In this document: in pieces, positions 1-7,875 of the stretch
How the letters are laid out: every line of letters starts with the position of its first letter
Numbering within the stretch: position 1 is the stretch's first letter
DNA from: a virus
Direction: 5' to 3' (one strand)
IMG/VR virus record: IMGVR_UViG_3300021576_000028
Coordinates: 1 to 38,357 of that record
Length of the DNA stretch: 38,357 nt
Notes under the pieces: generated by a model
Database searches by the model: none
Told to the model about the DNA's origin: nothing
The model's input: the letters and a program-made list of their open reading frames with translations, nothing else
Made by a program: the position numbers and the translations under genes

Positions 1-139
1 CGACGCCGTCAAGGCTGTCGCTGTTTTCAAGTCCCGCCAGCGCGATGCTGGCGTGCCGAAAAGCGCCCCTTGTGACGAGGCGGCGGCGGCGGACGTGCAG
101 GCCCTGGCCGCACGCTTCAAGCGCCTTCGCGGCGCCTGA
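1..139 (+). CDS. C-terminal end of probable prohead protease (partial)
   Basis: The window opens inside a rightward reading frame whose last 45 codons end at the TGA at 137-139. Only an Ala/Arg/Lys-rich tail is visible, and no catalytic motif falls inside the window. The call rests on position: in HK97-type phages the gene directly before the major capsid protein is the S14 or U35 prohead protease, which cleaves the capsid delta domain. The tail could also belong to a separate scaffold or protease fusion. The capsid gene starts 32 bases after the stop. Confidence 0.5.
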   Translation, partial: DAVKAVAVFKSRQRDAGVPKSAPCDEAAAADVQALAARFKRLRGA

Positions 140-171
140 CCACCACCCCCTCATCACGAAAGGATTGCGTC

Positions 172-1458
172 ATGGACGCTGAAATCAAGGGCCTGTTCGA
201 GGAGCAGGCGAAGGCTTTCGAGGCCTTCAAGCAGACCAACGACTCGGCGCTCGCCGAGGTGAAGAAGCTGGGCGCCAGCGACGCGGTTCGGGAAGCCGAG
301 CTGAAGAAGATCAACGACGCCCTCGACGGGCTCGGTGATCAGATCAAGGCTGCGGAGAAGGCCCGCCAGGAGCTGGAAGCCAAGACCAACCGTCTGTCGA
401 TGACCGGCGGCAAGGGCGACGACGCCGAGGCCAAGGCGGCCGGCGAGTTCGGACGGCAGCTGGGTCAGGACTTCGGTGTCGACGACCTGCGCGGCTACAA
501 GGCGGCGCTGGACGCCTATCTGCGGAAGGGCCCGGACTATCGTGACCTGGACCGCAAGTCGCTGTCGGTCGGCTCCGACCCGGACGGCGGCTATCTGGTC
601 ACCCCGGACATGAGCGGCCGCATCGTGGCCAAGGTCTATGAGTCCTCGCCCCTCCGTCAGTACGCCAGTGTCGTGACCATCGGCACGGACGCGCTGGAGG
701 GCCTGATCGACAACGACGAGGGCTCGGCCGGCTGGGTCGGCGAAACGCAGACCCGCTCGGAGACCGACACGCCGCAGCTGGGCAAGTGGACGATCCCGGT
801 CAACGAGGTCTACGCCATGCCGACCGCGACCCAGAAGGTCCTGGAGGACGCGCGTCTGGACCTTGAGTCCTGGCTGGCGAACAAGGTCGCGGACAAGATC
901 GCCCGCATTGAGAACGCCGCGTTCATCAATGGCGACGGCACCCTGAAGCCGCGCGGCCTGCTGTCTTACAGCACCGTCGCGACGGCTGACGCCACCCGCG
1001 CCTGGGGTGTGTTCCAGCACATCGTGTCGGGCGCTGCGGCCGACTTCGCCTCGTCGAGCCCGGCTGACAGGCTGCTCGACGTCGTCTACGCGCTGAAGGC
1101 GGCTTACCGTCAGGGCGCCGCGTGGATGATGCCGCGGGCCACTGTCGGGGCCATCCGCAAGTTCAAGGATGGCCAAGGCCAGTACCTGTGGTCGCCGGGG
1201 CTTCAGGCCGGCCAGCCGCAGTCGATCCTCGGCTTCCCCGTCGCCGAGGCGGAGGACATGCCGGCGATCGGGGCCAACAATCTGGGCATCGCCTTCGGCA
1301 ACTTCGCCGAGGGCTACCAGATCGTGGACCGCGTCGGCCTGTCGGTGCTTCGCGACCCCTACACCACCAAGGGCTTCGTGAAGTTCTACACCCGCAAGCG
1401 GGTCGGCGGCGGCGCTGTGAACTTCGAGGCGGTCAAGTTCCTGAGGTTCTCGACCTGA
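172..1458 (+). CDS. HK97-fold major capsid protein
   Basis: This 428-residue protein has the layout of HK97-family capsid subunits. Residues 1 to about 80 are a charged alpha-helical coiled coil (delta/scaffold domain, normally removed by the prohead protease). After a linker comes the start of the mature shell domain near residue 125, with the family hallmark SDPDGGYLVTPD. The E-loop and P-domain region follows, with GWVGETQTRSETDTP and a helix containing DLESWLANKVADKI, and then INGDGTLKPRGLL, also typical. The family assembles the icosahedral head. The start is the ATG after an AAAGGA ribosome site. A hairpin follows the gene directly, as expected for a highly expressed capsid gene. Confidence 0.96.
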   Translation: MDAEIKGLFEEQAKAFEAFKQTNDSALAEVKKLGASDAVREAELKKINDALDGLGDQIKAAEKARQELEAKTNRLSMTGGKGDDAEAKAAGEFGRQLGQDFGVDDLRGYKAALDAYLRKGPDYRDLDRKSLSVGSDPDGGYLVTPDMSGRIVAKVYESSPLRQYASVVTIGTDALEGLIDNDEGSAGWVGETQTRSETDTPQLGKWTIPVNEVYAMPTATQKVLEDARLDLESWLANKVADKIARIENAAFINGDGTLKPRGLLSYSTVATADATRAWGVFQHIVSGAAADFASSSPADRLLDVVYALKAAYRQGAAWMMPRATVGAIRKFKDGQGQYLWSPGLQAGQPQSILGFPVAEAEDMPAIGANNLGIAFGNFAEGYQIVDRVGLSVLRDPYTTKGFVKFYTRKRVGGGAVNFEAVKFLRFST

Positions 1459-1465
1459 TCCCAAC

Positions 1466-1490
1466 CGGGGGCGGCTTCGGCCGCTCTCTT
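1466..1490 (+). terminator. UUCG hairpin after the capsid gene
   Basis: GCGGC-TTCG-GCCGC at 1471-1484 forms a short stem with a stable UUCG tetraloop. G-C and G-U pairs can lengthen it, and a pyrimidine stretch (TCTCTTCTCCCCCCC) follows. It lies 13 bases after the capsid stop. I read it as a partial terminator or mRNA-stabilising hairpin that would leave the capsid transcript more abundant than the downstream genes. There is no long U tract, so termination is probably incomplete. Confidence 0.45.
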
Positions 1491-1520
1491 CTCCCCCCCT
1501 GACATTGAAGGAGCAAAGCC

Positions 1521-1970
1521 ATGACCCCGGAACGGGACGGCTTCTACGAGATCCGCATCGATACGCTGATCCCGGCGGCGACCCTTGCCGCTGACAACAC
1601 CCCGGCCGCCGTCGATCTGCGCGGCGCCCGGAAGGCGACCATCCTGCTGGCCATTGGCGTCGGCGGGATCACGTTCACGGGTACGAACAAGGTCGAGTTC
1701 GTCCTGACCCACAGCGACGACGACTTGACCTACACCGCCGTGACCGCCGCCGATCTGATCGGCGACGCGCTGCTGCCGGCGACGATTACGGGCGGTATCG
1801 TGCGCGCCCTGACCGCCGCCAAGGCCGCCGCCGATGTGCAGAAGATCGGCTATGTCGGCGGTCGGCGTTACCTGAAGCTGCTGGCCGATTTCTCGGGCAC
1901 GCATGGCACCGGCACGCCGGTTGCTGCGCTTGTGGTCGAGGATGGCCTGGCTATCCGGGGAATCGCCTGA
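1521..1970 (+). CDS. Small head-associated protein of unknown function (possible decoration protein)
   Basis: A 149-residue, mostly beta-type protein without signal peptide or membrane segment, preceded by a strong ribosome site (AAGGAG, 8 bases before ATG). It alternates hydrophobic and Thr/Asp-rich stretches. Its position between the capsid gene and the gp6-like connector is where many HK97-like phages keep a capsid decoration or accessory protein. I do not recognise a named family, so decoration is inferred from position and size only. Confidence 0.75.
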   Translation: MTPERDGFYEIRIDTLIPAATLAADNTPAAVDLRGARKATILLAIGVGGITFTGTNKVEFVLTHSDDDLTYTAVTAADLIGDALLPATITGGIVRALTAAKAAADVQKIGYVGGRRYLKLLADFSGTHGTGTPVAALVVEDGLAIRGIA

Positions 1971-1971
1971 G

Positions 1972-2538
1972 ATGGGCCTTCGTCTCCTTGAGGGGCCCGA
2001 CGGCGACGTCGTCTCCCTTGCGGAGGCGAAGGCTCACCTGCGCGTGGATGGCAGCGACGAGAACGCCCTGATCGAGGGACTGATCGCCGCCGCCACGTCG
2101 CATCTGGACGGCGCGCCCGGCGTGCTGGGCCGGTGCCTGCTCGAGCAAAGGTGGGCCGTGTCGTGGGATGAGTTTGACGACGTTCTGAACGTCCCGCTCG
2201 CGCCCGTTCTGTCGATCGATGCGGTTCACTATGTCGACGGGGATGGCGTTTCGCGCACGCTCGACGACGTCGCCTACTCCGTGCTGCTGGTCGGCGGCGC
2301 GCGGATCCACAGCGACAACTGGCCGGCCACGGCCCGACGGCCGGGCGCTGTGACCGTGGAGTTCACGGCGGGCTATGGGGACGCGGCCGATGTGCCCCAG
2401 CCGATCAAGCAGGCAATCCTGCTGCTGGTCGGGCACTGGTACGCCAACCGCGAGGCGGTCAACGTCGGCAACATGGTGACGCCCCTGCCGATGGCGGTTG
2501 AGGCGCTGACCTTGCCCTACGTCTATCGAGTCCTGTGA
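1972..2538 (+). CDS. Head-tail connector, gp6-like
   Basis: 188 residues from the ATG at 1972, which directly follows the preceding TGA. The N-terminal part (LLEGPDGDVVSLAEAKAHLRVDGSDENALIEGLIAAA, given here only as a landmark around residues 4-40) matches the signature of the phage gp6-like connector family, a helical protein that forms a ring under the portal. The C-terminal part has PQPIKQAILLLVGHWYANREAV, another family hallmark. Longer ORFs opening upstream at 1903 only read antisense-like sequence inside the previous gene. It overlaps the next gene by one base (TGATG). Confidence 0.9.
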   Translation: MGLRLLEGPDGDVVSLAEAKAHLRVDGSDENALIEGLIAAATSHLDGAPGVLGRCLLEQRWAVSWDEFDDVLNVPLAPVLSIDAVHYVDGDGVSRTLDDVAYSVLLVGGARIHSDNWPATARRPGAVTVEFTAGYGDAADVPQPIKQAILLLVGHWYANREAVNVGNMVTPLPMAVEALTLPYVYRVL

Positions 2539-2867
2539 TGCAGGCCGGGAGGATGGATCGGCGCCTGCGGATCGCGCAGGGCAGCTATCAGTCGGGTCAG
2601 CTGCAGACGACGCTGGTCTGGGCTGAGGACGGGCCCACGGTGTGGGCAGAGAAGCTGGAGATCAGCGACGGGGAGCGGTCGCGGCAGTCGGGGCAGGAGG
2701 CCGCGGCGACGACGCGGTTCCGGATCCGCTGGTCGGCGGCCGTGGCGGTGCTGAACCCCAAGGATCGGGTGGTCTGCGAGGGCCGCACCTATGACGTGGT
2801 CGGGGTGAAGGAGCTGGGCCGCCGCGAGGGCCTGGAGATCACGGCCATGCGCCGGGCGGACGTCTGA
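2538..2867 (+). CDS. Head closure / head-tail joining protein
   Basis: 109 residues from the ATG at 2538 (an in-frame GTG lies one codon earlier). MDRRLRIAQG near the start, a strand-rich body and the ending RTYDVVGVKELGRREGLEITAMRR fit the SPP1 gp16 / HK97 gp7 family of stopper proteins. These close the connector after DNA packaging and provide the tail docking surface. It is translationally coupled to both neighbours by one-base overlaps. Order and size agree with the head completion block. Confidence 0.88.
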   Translation: MQAGRMDRRLRIAQGSYQSGQLQTTLVWAEDGPTVWAEKLEISDGERSRQSGQEAAATTRFRIRWSAAVAVLNPKDRVVCEGRTYDVVGVKELGRREGLEITAMRRADV

Positions 2868-3343
2868 TGGCGAACCGGGTTCGCGTCCGCGTCGAGGGTC
2901 TGGCCGAACTGAGCGCCGGCCTGGCCGATTTGCCGAAGGCGACCTCGCGCAATGTGATGCGCCGGGTCGGTCTGGCGGCGCTGGAGCCGATGGCCGAGGC
3001 GGCCCGGCAGAATGCGCCGGTCGAGGACAATGACCTGCGCGCGTCGATCGCGGTCAGCACCAAGGCCGCCGGCTATGCCCGGCGCGCCGGGCGCAAGCGC
3101 AATGAGGTCGAGGTTTACATGGGGCCCGCCGGTCGCGGCGGGGCCAAGGCGCCGCCCCAAGGCGCGCTGCAGGAGTTTGGCACGAAGAACCACGGGCCCC
3201 AGCCGTTCATGCGTCCGGCCTGGGATGCCGGGAAAGATGACCTGCTGCAGGCGGTGGCCGACGGCCTGGCGCCCGAGATCGAGAAGGCGGCGCAGCGGAT
3301 CGCGCGGAAGCAGGCGCGGCTGATCGCCAAGGCCGGGGGCTGA
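2867..3343 (+). CDS. HK97 gp10-like head-tail/tail completion protein
   Basis: 158 residues. The N-terminus (VRVEGLAELSAGLADLPKA), the repeated Ala/Arg helices and the motif EFGTKNHGPQPFMRPAWD are characteristic of the HK97-gp10 family, which sits between stopper and tail terminator and helps to join head and tail. The start ATG overlaps the preceding stop by one base (TGATG). The dispersed palindrome GCGAACCGGGTTCGC occupies codons 2-6, so the start region carries both coding and DNA-site information. Confidence 0.9.
   Translation: MANRVRVRVEGLAELSAGLADLPKATSRNVMRRVGLAALEPMAEAARQNAPVEDNDLRASIAVSTKAAGYARRAGRKRNEVEVYMGPAGRGGAKAPPQGALQEFGTKNHGPQPFMRPAWDAGKDDLLQAVADGLAPEIEKAAQRIARKQARLIAKAGG
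2870..2884. repeat. Dispersed palindrome copy 1 (GCGAACC-G-GGTTCGC)
   Basis: Perfect 15-base inverted repeat with a central G, immediately after the start codon of the gp10-like gene. There it is read as Ala-Asn-Arg-Val-Arg. Confidence 0.8.
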
Positions 3344-3346
3344 GGT

Positions 3347-3727
3347 ATGGAACTGGCCCTCAAGACGGCCCTGCTGGCCTTCAATCCGCTGACCGCGCTG
3401 GTCGGCACGACGATCGACTGGGGCGCGCGCCCGCAGGGCAAGGGCTCGGCCTGTGTGGTGCTGCACCGCATCGGCGGCGAGCGCGGCCAGGTGATGGCCG
3501 GGCCGGACGGCCTGATCGCGTCGCGCGTGCAGGTCGACTGCTGGGGCCCGACCTATAACGCCGCCAAGGCCGTGGCGGTGCAGGTCGTGGCCTGTCTGAA
3601 CGGATATCGCGCCGGCGCGATCCAGCGCGTCTTCATCGACAGCGAGCGGGACGACCAGTTCCTGGAGCCGCCCGAACCCCTTTACCGCACCCGCCTGGAC
3701 CTTCGGGTCTGGCACACACAGGCCTAG
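3347..3727 (+). CDS. Tail terminator (DUF3168 family)
   Basis: 126 residues, starting 3 bases after the gp10-like stop. The pattern of an N-terminal helix (ALKTALLAFNPLTALVGTTI), a beta strand with VVLHRIGGERG, then RVQVDCWGPTYNAAKAVAVQVVACL and a closing strand is that of DUF3168 proteins. These form the ring that caps the tail tube and binds the head. Position before the tail tube gene agrees. Confidence 0.88.
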   Translation: MELALKTALLAFNPLTALVGTTIDWGARPQGKGSACVVLHRIGGERGQVMAGPDGLIASRVQVDCWGPTYNAAKAVAVQVVACLNGYRAGAIQRVFIDSERDDQFLEPPEPLYRTRLDLRVWHTQA

Positions 3728-3739
3728 GAGGGCCGACAC

Positions 3740-4444
3740 ATGGCGACCACCCCGTCCATCGGCTCCGGCGCGAGCTTCCAGATCTTCACCGGCGGTTCGT
3801 ATGTGGCCGTGGCGAACGTGACCAGCATCACGCCGCCCAACCGCAGCCGCGACACCGTCGACACCACGAACATGGCCTCGGGCGGCGACCGGGTGTTCAT
3901 CCCCGGCCTGCGCGACGGCGGCGAGATCAGCCTGGAGCTGAACTACACCTCGGGCAACTATGCGGCGCTGGCGGCCCTGCTGTCGGTGGCCGGAACCACC
4001 TCGGTGCGCTGTGTCGATCCGGCCGGCGACACCTGGGAAGCGAACGTCATCCTGACCGACCTGTCGCCGGAAGTGCCGCTGGACGACCGCATGACCTGTT
4101 CGGCGACCTTCAAGGTGTCGGGCGCCCCGTCGTTCACGGCCGGCGAGGCGGCGGCCCCGACCAACACCCTGGCCCCGGCGGTGTCGGGCGCCCCGATCCA
4201 GGGCCAGACCCTGACGGTGATCGAGGGCGACTGGACCGGTGCGCCGAGCTTCACCTACCAGTGGCAGCGCGGCACGAACGTGGCCACCCCGGTCTGGTCC
4301 AACATCTCGGGCGCGACCAGCCGGACCCATGTCGTCCAGGCCGGCGACGTCGGCAACTTCCTGCGGTGCAACGTCACCGGCACGAACGGCGCGGGCAACG
4401 CCACCGCCGCCTCGTCCCGCACCGTTCTGGCGACGTCGTCGTAA
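3740..4444 (+). CDS. Major tail (tube) protein with C-terminal Ig-like domain
   Basis: 234 residues. Residues 1 to about 140 are the tube domain: short N-terminus, VANVTSITPPNRSRDTVDTT, a GDRVFIPGLRDGGEISLELNY segment and LDDRMTCSATFKVSGAP, as in phage tail tube proteins. Residues about 145-232 form an Ig-like domain (GAPIQGQTLTV, FTYQWQR, NFLRCNVTGTNGAG), common on phage tubes and capsids, probably exposed and able to bind cell-surface sugars weakly. A ribosome site (GGAGGG) precedes the ATG. The stop overlaps the chaperone gene by one base. Confidence 0.92.
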   Translation: MATTPSIGSGASFQIFTGGSYVAVANVTSITPPNRSRDTVDTTNMASGGDRVFIPGLRDGGEISLELNYTSGNYAALAALLSVAGTTSVRCVDPAGDTWEANVILTDLSPEVPLDDRMTCSATFKVSGAPSFTAGEAAAPTNTLAPAVSGAPIQGQTLTVIEGDWTGAPSFTYQWQRGTNVATPVWSNISGATSRTHVVQAGDVGNFLRCNVTGTNGAGNATAASSRTVLATSS

Positions 4445-4809
4445 TGGCCAACCGGCTGAAGGGGGAGGTCGCGCTCGAGGTCGAGGGCGCGACCTGGACC
4501 CTGGTGTTCGACGTCAACGCCATGTGCGAGGTCGAGTATCTGCTGGACCAGTCGACGGCGGAGATCCTGACGCGGCTGGCGGCCAATCCGCCGTTGCATG
4601 TGGTGCGGGCCCTGCTGTGGGGGGCGCTGCGCCGCCGCCACCCGAACACCGACCTGAACAAGGCCGGCGAGATCATCGAGGCCATCGGCGGCCCCGGGGT
4701 CGCGCTGGAGAAGATCGGCGAGGCCCTGATCGCCGCCTTCCCGGAGGCGAAAGAGACCCCCGCGGACCCTCGGAAGGGGGCGGCGGCTGGGCGTGGCCGT
4801 CGCTCCTGA
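4444..4809 (+). CDS. Tail assembly chaperone, short (G-type) form
   Basis: 121 residues in the unshifted frame. The N-terminal half (GEVALEVEGATWTLVFDVNAMCEVEYLL) matches the gene-transfer-agent/phage tail chaperone family (Phage_TAC_11-like), which coats the tape measure during tail assembly. The last 20 residues, after KETPADP, become Gly/Arg-rich and look like the tail left after a frameshift site. Starts by one-base overlap with the tube gene. A -1 shift near its end would give the longer GT form described separately. Confidence 0.85.
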   Translation: MANRLKGEVALEVEGATWTLVFDVNAMCEVEYLLDQSTAEILTRLAANPPLHVVRALLWGALRRRHPNTDLNKAGEIIEAIGGPGVALEKIGEALIAAFPEAKETPADPRKGAAAGRGRRS

Positions 4810-5096
4810 GCGCCTGGATCGAGCTGGGGTACGACCCCGAGGCGTTCTGGCGACAGACGCCGCGGATGATCGGCACGGTGTTCGCCGCCAGGGGCGAGGC
4901 CGCCAAGGCCGAGCACCGCCGGGCCCTCGCCCTGGCCCGGGATCACGCCCAACTGATCGCGTTCGCGCATCACAAGCCTGAGAAGATGCCGTCTCTGGCG
5001 AGCCTGCTGGGCGACAAGCCCAGGGCGCAGACGACGGCGGAGCAGATGTCCGTCCTGAAGGCCCTGACGCTGGAGCTGGGCGGCAAGGTTCATTGA
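4444..5096 (+). CDS. Tail assembly chaperone, GT-type -1 frameshift product
   Basis: The -1 frame is open through the end of the short form and continues to TGA at 5094-5096. There it encodes about 98 sensible residues (SLLSAWIELGYDPEAFWRQTP to LELGGKVH) typical of the T domain of tail chaperones. No ATG, GTG or TTG with a ribosome site begins this part, so it is best explained by ribosomal slippage. Possible slip sites in the short overlap are the five-C run at 4757-4761 (ACC CCC G) and the five-G run at 4776-4780 (AAG GGG GCG). This arrangement is conserved before tape measure genes in siphophages. Which run is used cannot be decided by eye. Confidence 0.7.
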
Positions 5097-5108
5097 GGAG
5101 CGCCCCAC

Positions 5109-7022
5109 ATGAGCCAAGCCACCATCGGCGCGCTGAGGGTCGTTCTGGGCCTGGACTCGGCCGAGTTCACGAACGGCATGACCAAGGCCCAGATGGGCCT
5201 GCAGAAGTTCGCCGGCATGGCCAAGGCGGGCGCGCTGGCGGTCGGCGCGGCCATGGCGGCGGCGGGGACGGCCACGGCCGTGGCCATGAAAGGGATCATC
5301 GACCAGGCCGACGAGATGTCGAAGATGTCCCAGTCGCTGGGCATCCCGATCGACGAGCTGAGCCGGCTGCGTCATGCGGCCAATCTGGCCGGCGTCGAGA
5401 TGGAGCCGCTGAGCAAGGCGATCCAGCGGCTGTCGCGCACGATGGTCGAGGCCGGAGACAACGCCAGCGGCTCGGCCGCAGCCAGCTTTCGCGCGCTGGG
5501 CATCACGGTGCGGTCGGCGTCAGGTGATCTGAAAACTGCGCCGCAGGTGCTGGAGGAAATCTCCGACCGGTTTGCGGCCATGCCGAACGGGGTTCGCAAG
5601 ACCGCGGCGGCCATTGACCTGTTCGGCCGCGCGGGCGCCAGCATGATCCCGCTGCTGAACGGCGGCTCGGCTGCCCTGCGCGAGGCTTACGACGAGGCCG
5701 ACGCGCTGGGCATCGTGCTGGACGAGCAGACCGGCCGGGCGGCCGAGGCCTTCAACGACAACCTGACCCGGCTGGGCCTGGTGAAAGACGGCCTGATCAC
5801 GAAGATGACGGCCGGGATGCTGCCGGCCCTTGAGGACATCACGAACGCCCTTGTCGCCAGCTCGCGCAACTCGGTGGCCATGAAGGCCGCTGGCGAGGCG
5901 CTGGGCAATGTGCTGAAGGTTCTGGTCACGCTGGCCGCCGGGGTCGGTGCGGCCTTTATTGCGGCGGCGCAGGGCATCGCGGCGGCGGCCTCGGCGGCCG
6001 TCAAGTTCGCCCAAGGAGACATGCGCGGCGCAGCGGTCGCCTGGCTGGAGGGCGACGCCGCCATCCGCCGCACGATGACGTCGACGGCGCAGTTCGTCGG
6101 CCAGGTCTGGAACCCGCCGGCCGGGGATACCGTCTTCACCGGCGCCGTGGCCGGCGCGGTCGCCGTCGAGGCCGGGGCCAATCGCGCAACGCGGGCCGTT
6201 GAGCGCATGACAGAGGCCGAGCGCGAGGCGGCGCGGGCGGCCGAAGCCCTGCAGCGGGACGGCCAGCGCACGTTCGAGGACACGCGAACGGCGGCCGAGC
6301 GGTACACGATGCGGGTGTTCGAGCTGCAGCGTCAGCTGCAGGCGGCGGCAATCGACCAGGACACGTTCAACCGGGCCCTGCGGGACGCCCGGGATGCTTT
6401 CGACGCGGCCGACCCGAAGACCCAGATGCGCGAGCAGATGGCCGAGGCTGCGCGCAACGCGGAGGCGGAGGCCAAGGATCGCCGGATCGAGGCCGAGGCC
6501 GAGGCCGCGCGGTTCGCCAAGGATCAGCGCTGGGAGCTGCGCGAGTCGACCTATGCCGGGATCTCGGAAGGTCTGCGGGCGGCGGCGGACGGCAATCTGC
6601 TGAGCTATCTGGCGAACCGGATGCGCGAGCGCCTGTTCGACGGGCTGGCGCGTTCGCTGACCGACCTGCTGACGCGCGGCGCCGGGGGCGGCAAGGGCGG
6701 CGGCGGCATCTTCGCTTCGATCGCCAAGGCCCTGCCCGGCTTCGCCAACGGCGGGTCGTTCAAGGTCGGCGGGTCGGGCGGGATTGACAGCCAGCTGGTG
6801 GCGTTCCGCGCCACGCCCAGCGAGCGGGTGTCGATCACAAAAGACGGGCAGGGCATGGCCGGCGGGGTCAATGTGACCGTGACGCCGTCGCCGTACTTCG
6901 ACGTGCAGGTTCAGCAGATCGCCGGTCCGGTCGCGGCGCAGGCGGGGGTTCAGGCGTTCGCCGGGGCCCGTCAGGCGGTGCCGGCCGACATGGCCCGGCG
7001 TGATGCGTACCGGAGGGGCTGA
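5109..7022 (+). CDS. Tail tape measure protein
   Basis: 637 residues. The N-terminus (LGLDSAEFTNGMTKAQMGLQKFAGMAKAGALAVGAAMAAAG) is typical of tape measure proteins, followed by a long helical region. A hydrophobic segment around residues 275-300 (VLVTLAAGVGAAFIAAAQGIA) is probably used for DNA passage into the host membrane. Charged coiled-coil helices lie around 350-480 and a glycine-rich patch near 520 (GAGGGKGGGGIFASIAKALPGFANGG). By the usual rule of about 0.15 nm of tail per residue, the tail would be roughly 95 nm. It follows the chaperones, as expected. Confidence 0.93.
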   Translation: MSQATIGALRVVLGLDSAEFTNGMTKAQMGLQKFAGMAKAGALAVGAAMAAAGTATAVAMKGIIDQADEMSKMSQSLGIPIDELSRLRHAANLAGVEMEPLSKAIQRLSRTMVEAGDNASGSAAASFRALGITVRSASGDLKTAPQVLEEISDRFAAMPNGVRKTAAAIDLFGRAGASMIPLLNGGSAALREAYDEADALGIVLDEQTGRAAEAFNDNLTRLGLVKDGLITKMTAGMLPALEDITNALVASSRNSVAMKAAGEALGNVLKVLVTLAAGVGAAFIAAAQGIAAAASAAVKFAQGDMRGAAVAWLEGDAAIRRTMTSTAQFVGQVWNPPAGDTVFTGAVAGAVAVEAGANRATRAVERMTEAEREAARAAEALQRDGQRTFEDTRTAAERYTMRVFELQRQLQAAAIDQDTFNRALRDARDAFDAADPKTQMREQMAEAARNAEAEAKDRRIEAEAEAARFAKDQRWELRESTYAGISEGLRAAADGNLLSYLANRMRERLFDGLARSLTDLLTRGAGGGKGGGGIFASIAKALPGFANGGSFKVGGSGGIDSQLVAFRATPSERVSITKDGQGMAGGVNVTVTPSPYFDVQVQQIAGPVAAQAGVQAFAGARQAVPADMARRDAYRRG

Positions 7023-7606
7023 TGCCGCTGACGCTGCCGACATCGCCCGCGCCAACGCAGTTTGCGCTGGAGCTGGTGACCGCGCGCAATGAGCTGTCCC
7101 CCGCGTTCGGCGGGCCGGTCCAGCGCCTGAACCGCAAGGGCTCTCGCTGGCGGGCGACGGTGTCCCTGCCGGCCATGACCTATGCCGAGGCCATGGCCTG
7201 GACCGATCTGCGGGTCGAGGCCGACACGGTCGTGCTGGACGTGCCCCAGCCGGGGCTGGAGATCGGCACGCCGGGCACGCCGCTGGTCAAGGGCGCGGGC
7301 CAGCTGGGGGCGTCGCTGCTGATCGACGGGCTGACGGTCGGCTATGTGGTCCGCAAGGGGCAGTTCCTGACCGTGGTGACCGGGTCGCAGCGGTATCTGT
7401 ACCAGGCCACGGCGGCGGTGACGGCCAACGGCTCGGGCGAGGCGACGGTGGCAATCCGGCCGATGCTGCGCGTCAGCCCGGCGGACAACGCCGTGGTCGA
7501 GATCGCGGCGCCGAAGATCGAGGGGTTCGTCAGGACGCCGCCGTCGTTCGACGTGAACCCGGCGTTCCATGTCGTGCTGGGCTTCGACATTGAGGAGCGG
7601 GCCTGA
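7022..7606 (+). CDS. Distal tail protein candidate
   Basis: 194 residues of beta-rich sequence with no signal peptide. It begins by one-base overlap (TGATG) after the tape measure gene and ends by one-base overlap with the next. In gene-transfer-agent-like and HK97-like tails this place holds the first distal tail ring protein (DUF2460-type or Dit-like). MPLTLPTSPAPTQFALELVTARNELSP and the middle segment GAGQLGASLLIDGLTVGYVVRKGQFLTV suggest a barrel-like fold, but I cannot name the family. Confidence 0.75.
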   Translation: MPLTLPTSPAPTQFALELVTARNELSPAFGGPVQRLNRKGSRWRATVSLPAMTYAEAMAWTDLRVEADTVVLDVPQPGLEIGTPGTPLVKGAGQLGASLLIDGLTVGYVVRKGQFLTVVTGSQRYLYQATAAVTANGSGEATVAIRPMLRVSPADNAVVEIAAPKIEGFVRTPPSFDVNPAFHVVLGFDIEERA

Positions 7607-7875
7607 TGGGTGTGAACCTGGTTCGCCTGCATCTGGAGACAGATGCGATGACCGACGCGGTCAATGACCTGCGCCACGTCGAGGCCGCGCTGATCCGTCG
7701 GCACGGCGCGCCGTTCCGTGCGCTGGAGCGCCGCATCGAGGCGCTGTTCGATGCGCCACTGCCGGACGACATCGTGCGCCTGCACGATCTGGCCCCGGGC
7801 CGCTTCTGCGCTGTTCCTGCCGGAGAGCTGTCGGCCATTCTGGCCGAGGCCCGCCGCCTCAAGGTTCTGGCCTGA
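7606..7875 (+). CDS. Small tail-region protein of unknown function
   Basis: 89 residues, largely helical, overlapping both neighbours by one base, so it belongs to the same translational unit as the distal tail genes. An N-terminal strand (VNLVRLHLETDAMTDAVNDLRHVEAALIRR) leads to a helix and a C-terminal ELSAILAEARRLKVLA. No motif is recognised. A weak copy of the dispersed palindrome lies in codons 3-7. Confidence 0.7.
   Translation: MGVNLVRLHLETDAMTDAVNDLRHVEAALIRRHGAPFRALERRIEALFDAPLPDDIVRLHDLAPGRFCAVPAGELSAILAEARRLKVLA
7612..7626. repeat. Dispersed palindrome copy 2 (imperfect)
   Basis: GTGAACC-T-GGTTCGC differs from the perfect palindrome at the second base of the left arm. It lies in the first codons of a tail gene, in the same reading frame class as copy 1 (Val-Asn-Leu-Val-Arg). 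Confidence 0.5.

Noticed and set aside
154-1464. Long leftward ORF (436 codons) over the capsid gene
   Set aside because: It is the antisense shadow of a clear HK97 capsid gene; long antisense frames are normal in such GC-rich DNA and its product is Arg/Gly-rich without a family.
2789-4330. Leftward ORF of 513 codons over the connector genes
   Set aside because: Antisense of four recognised head-tail genes, with Arg/His-rich composition typical of shadows.
5520-7055. Leftward ORF of 511 codons over the tape measure gene
   Set aside because: Antisense of a convincing tape measure protein; no ribosome site or family.
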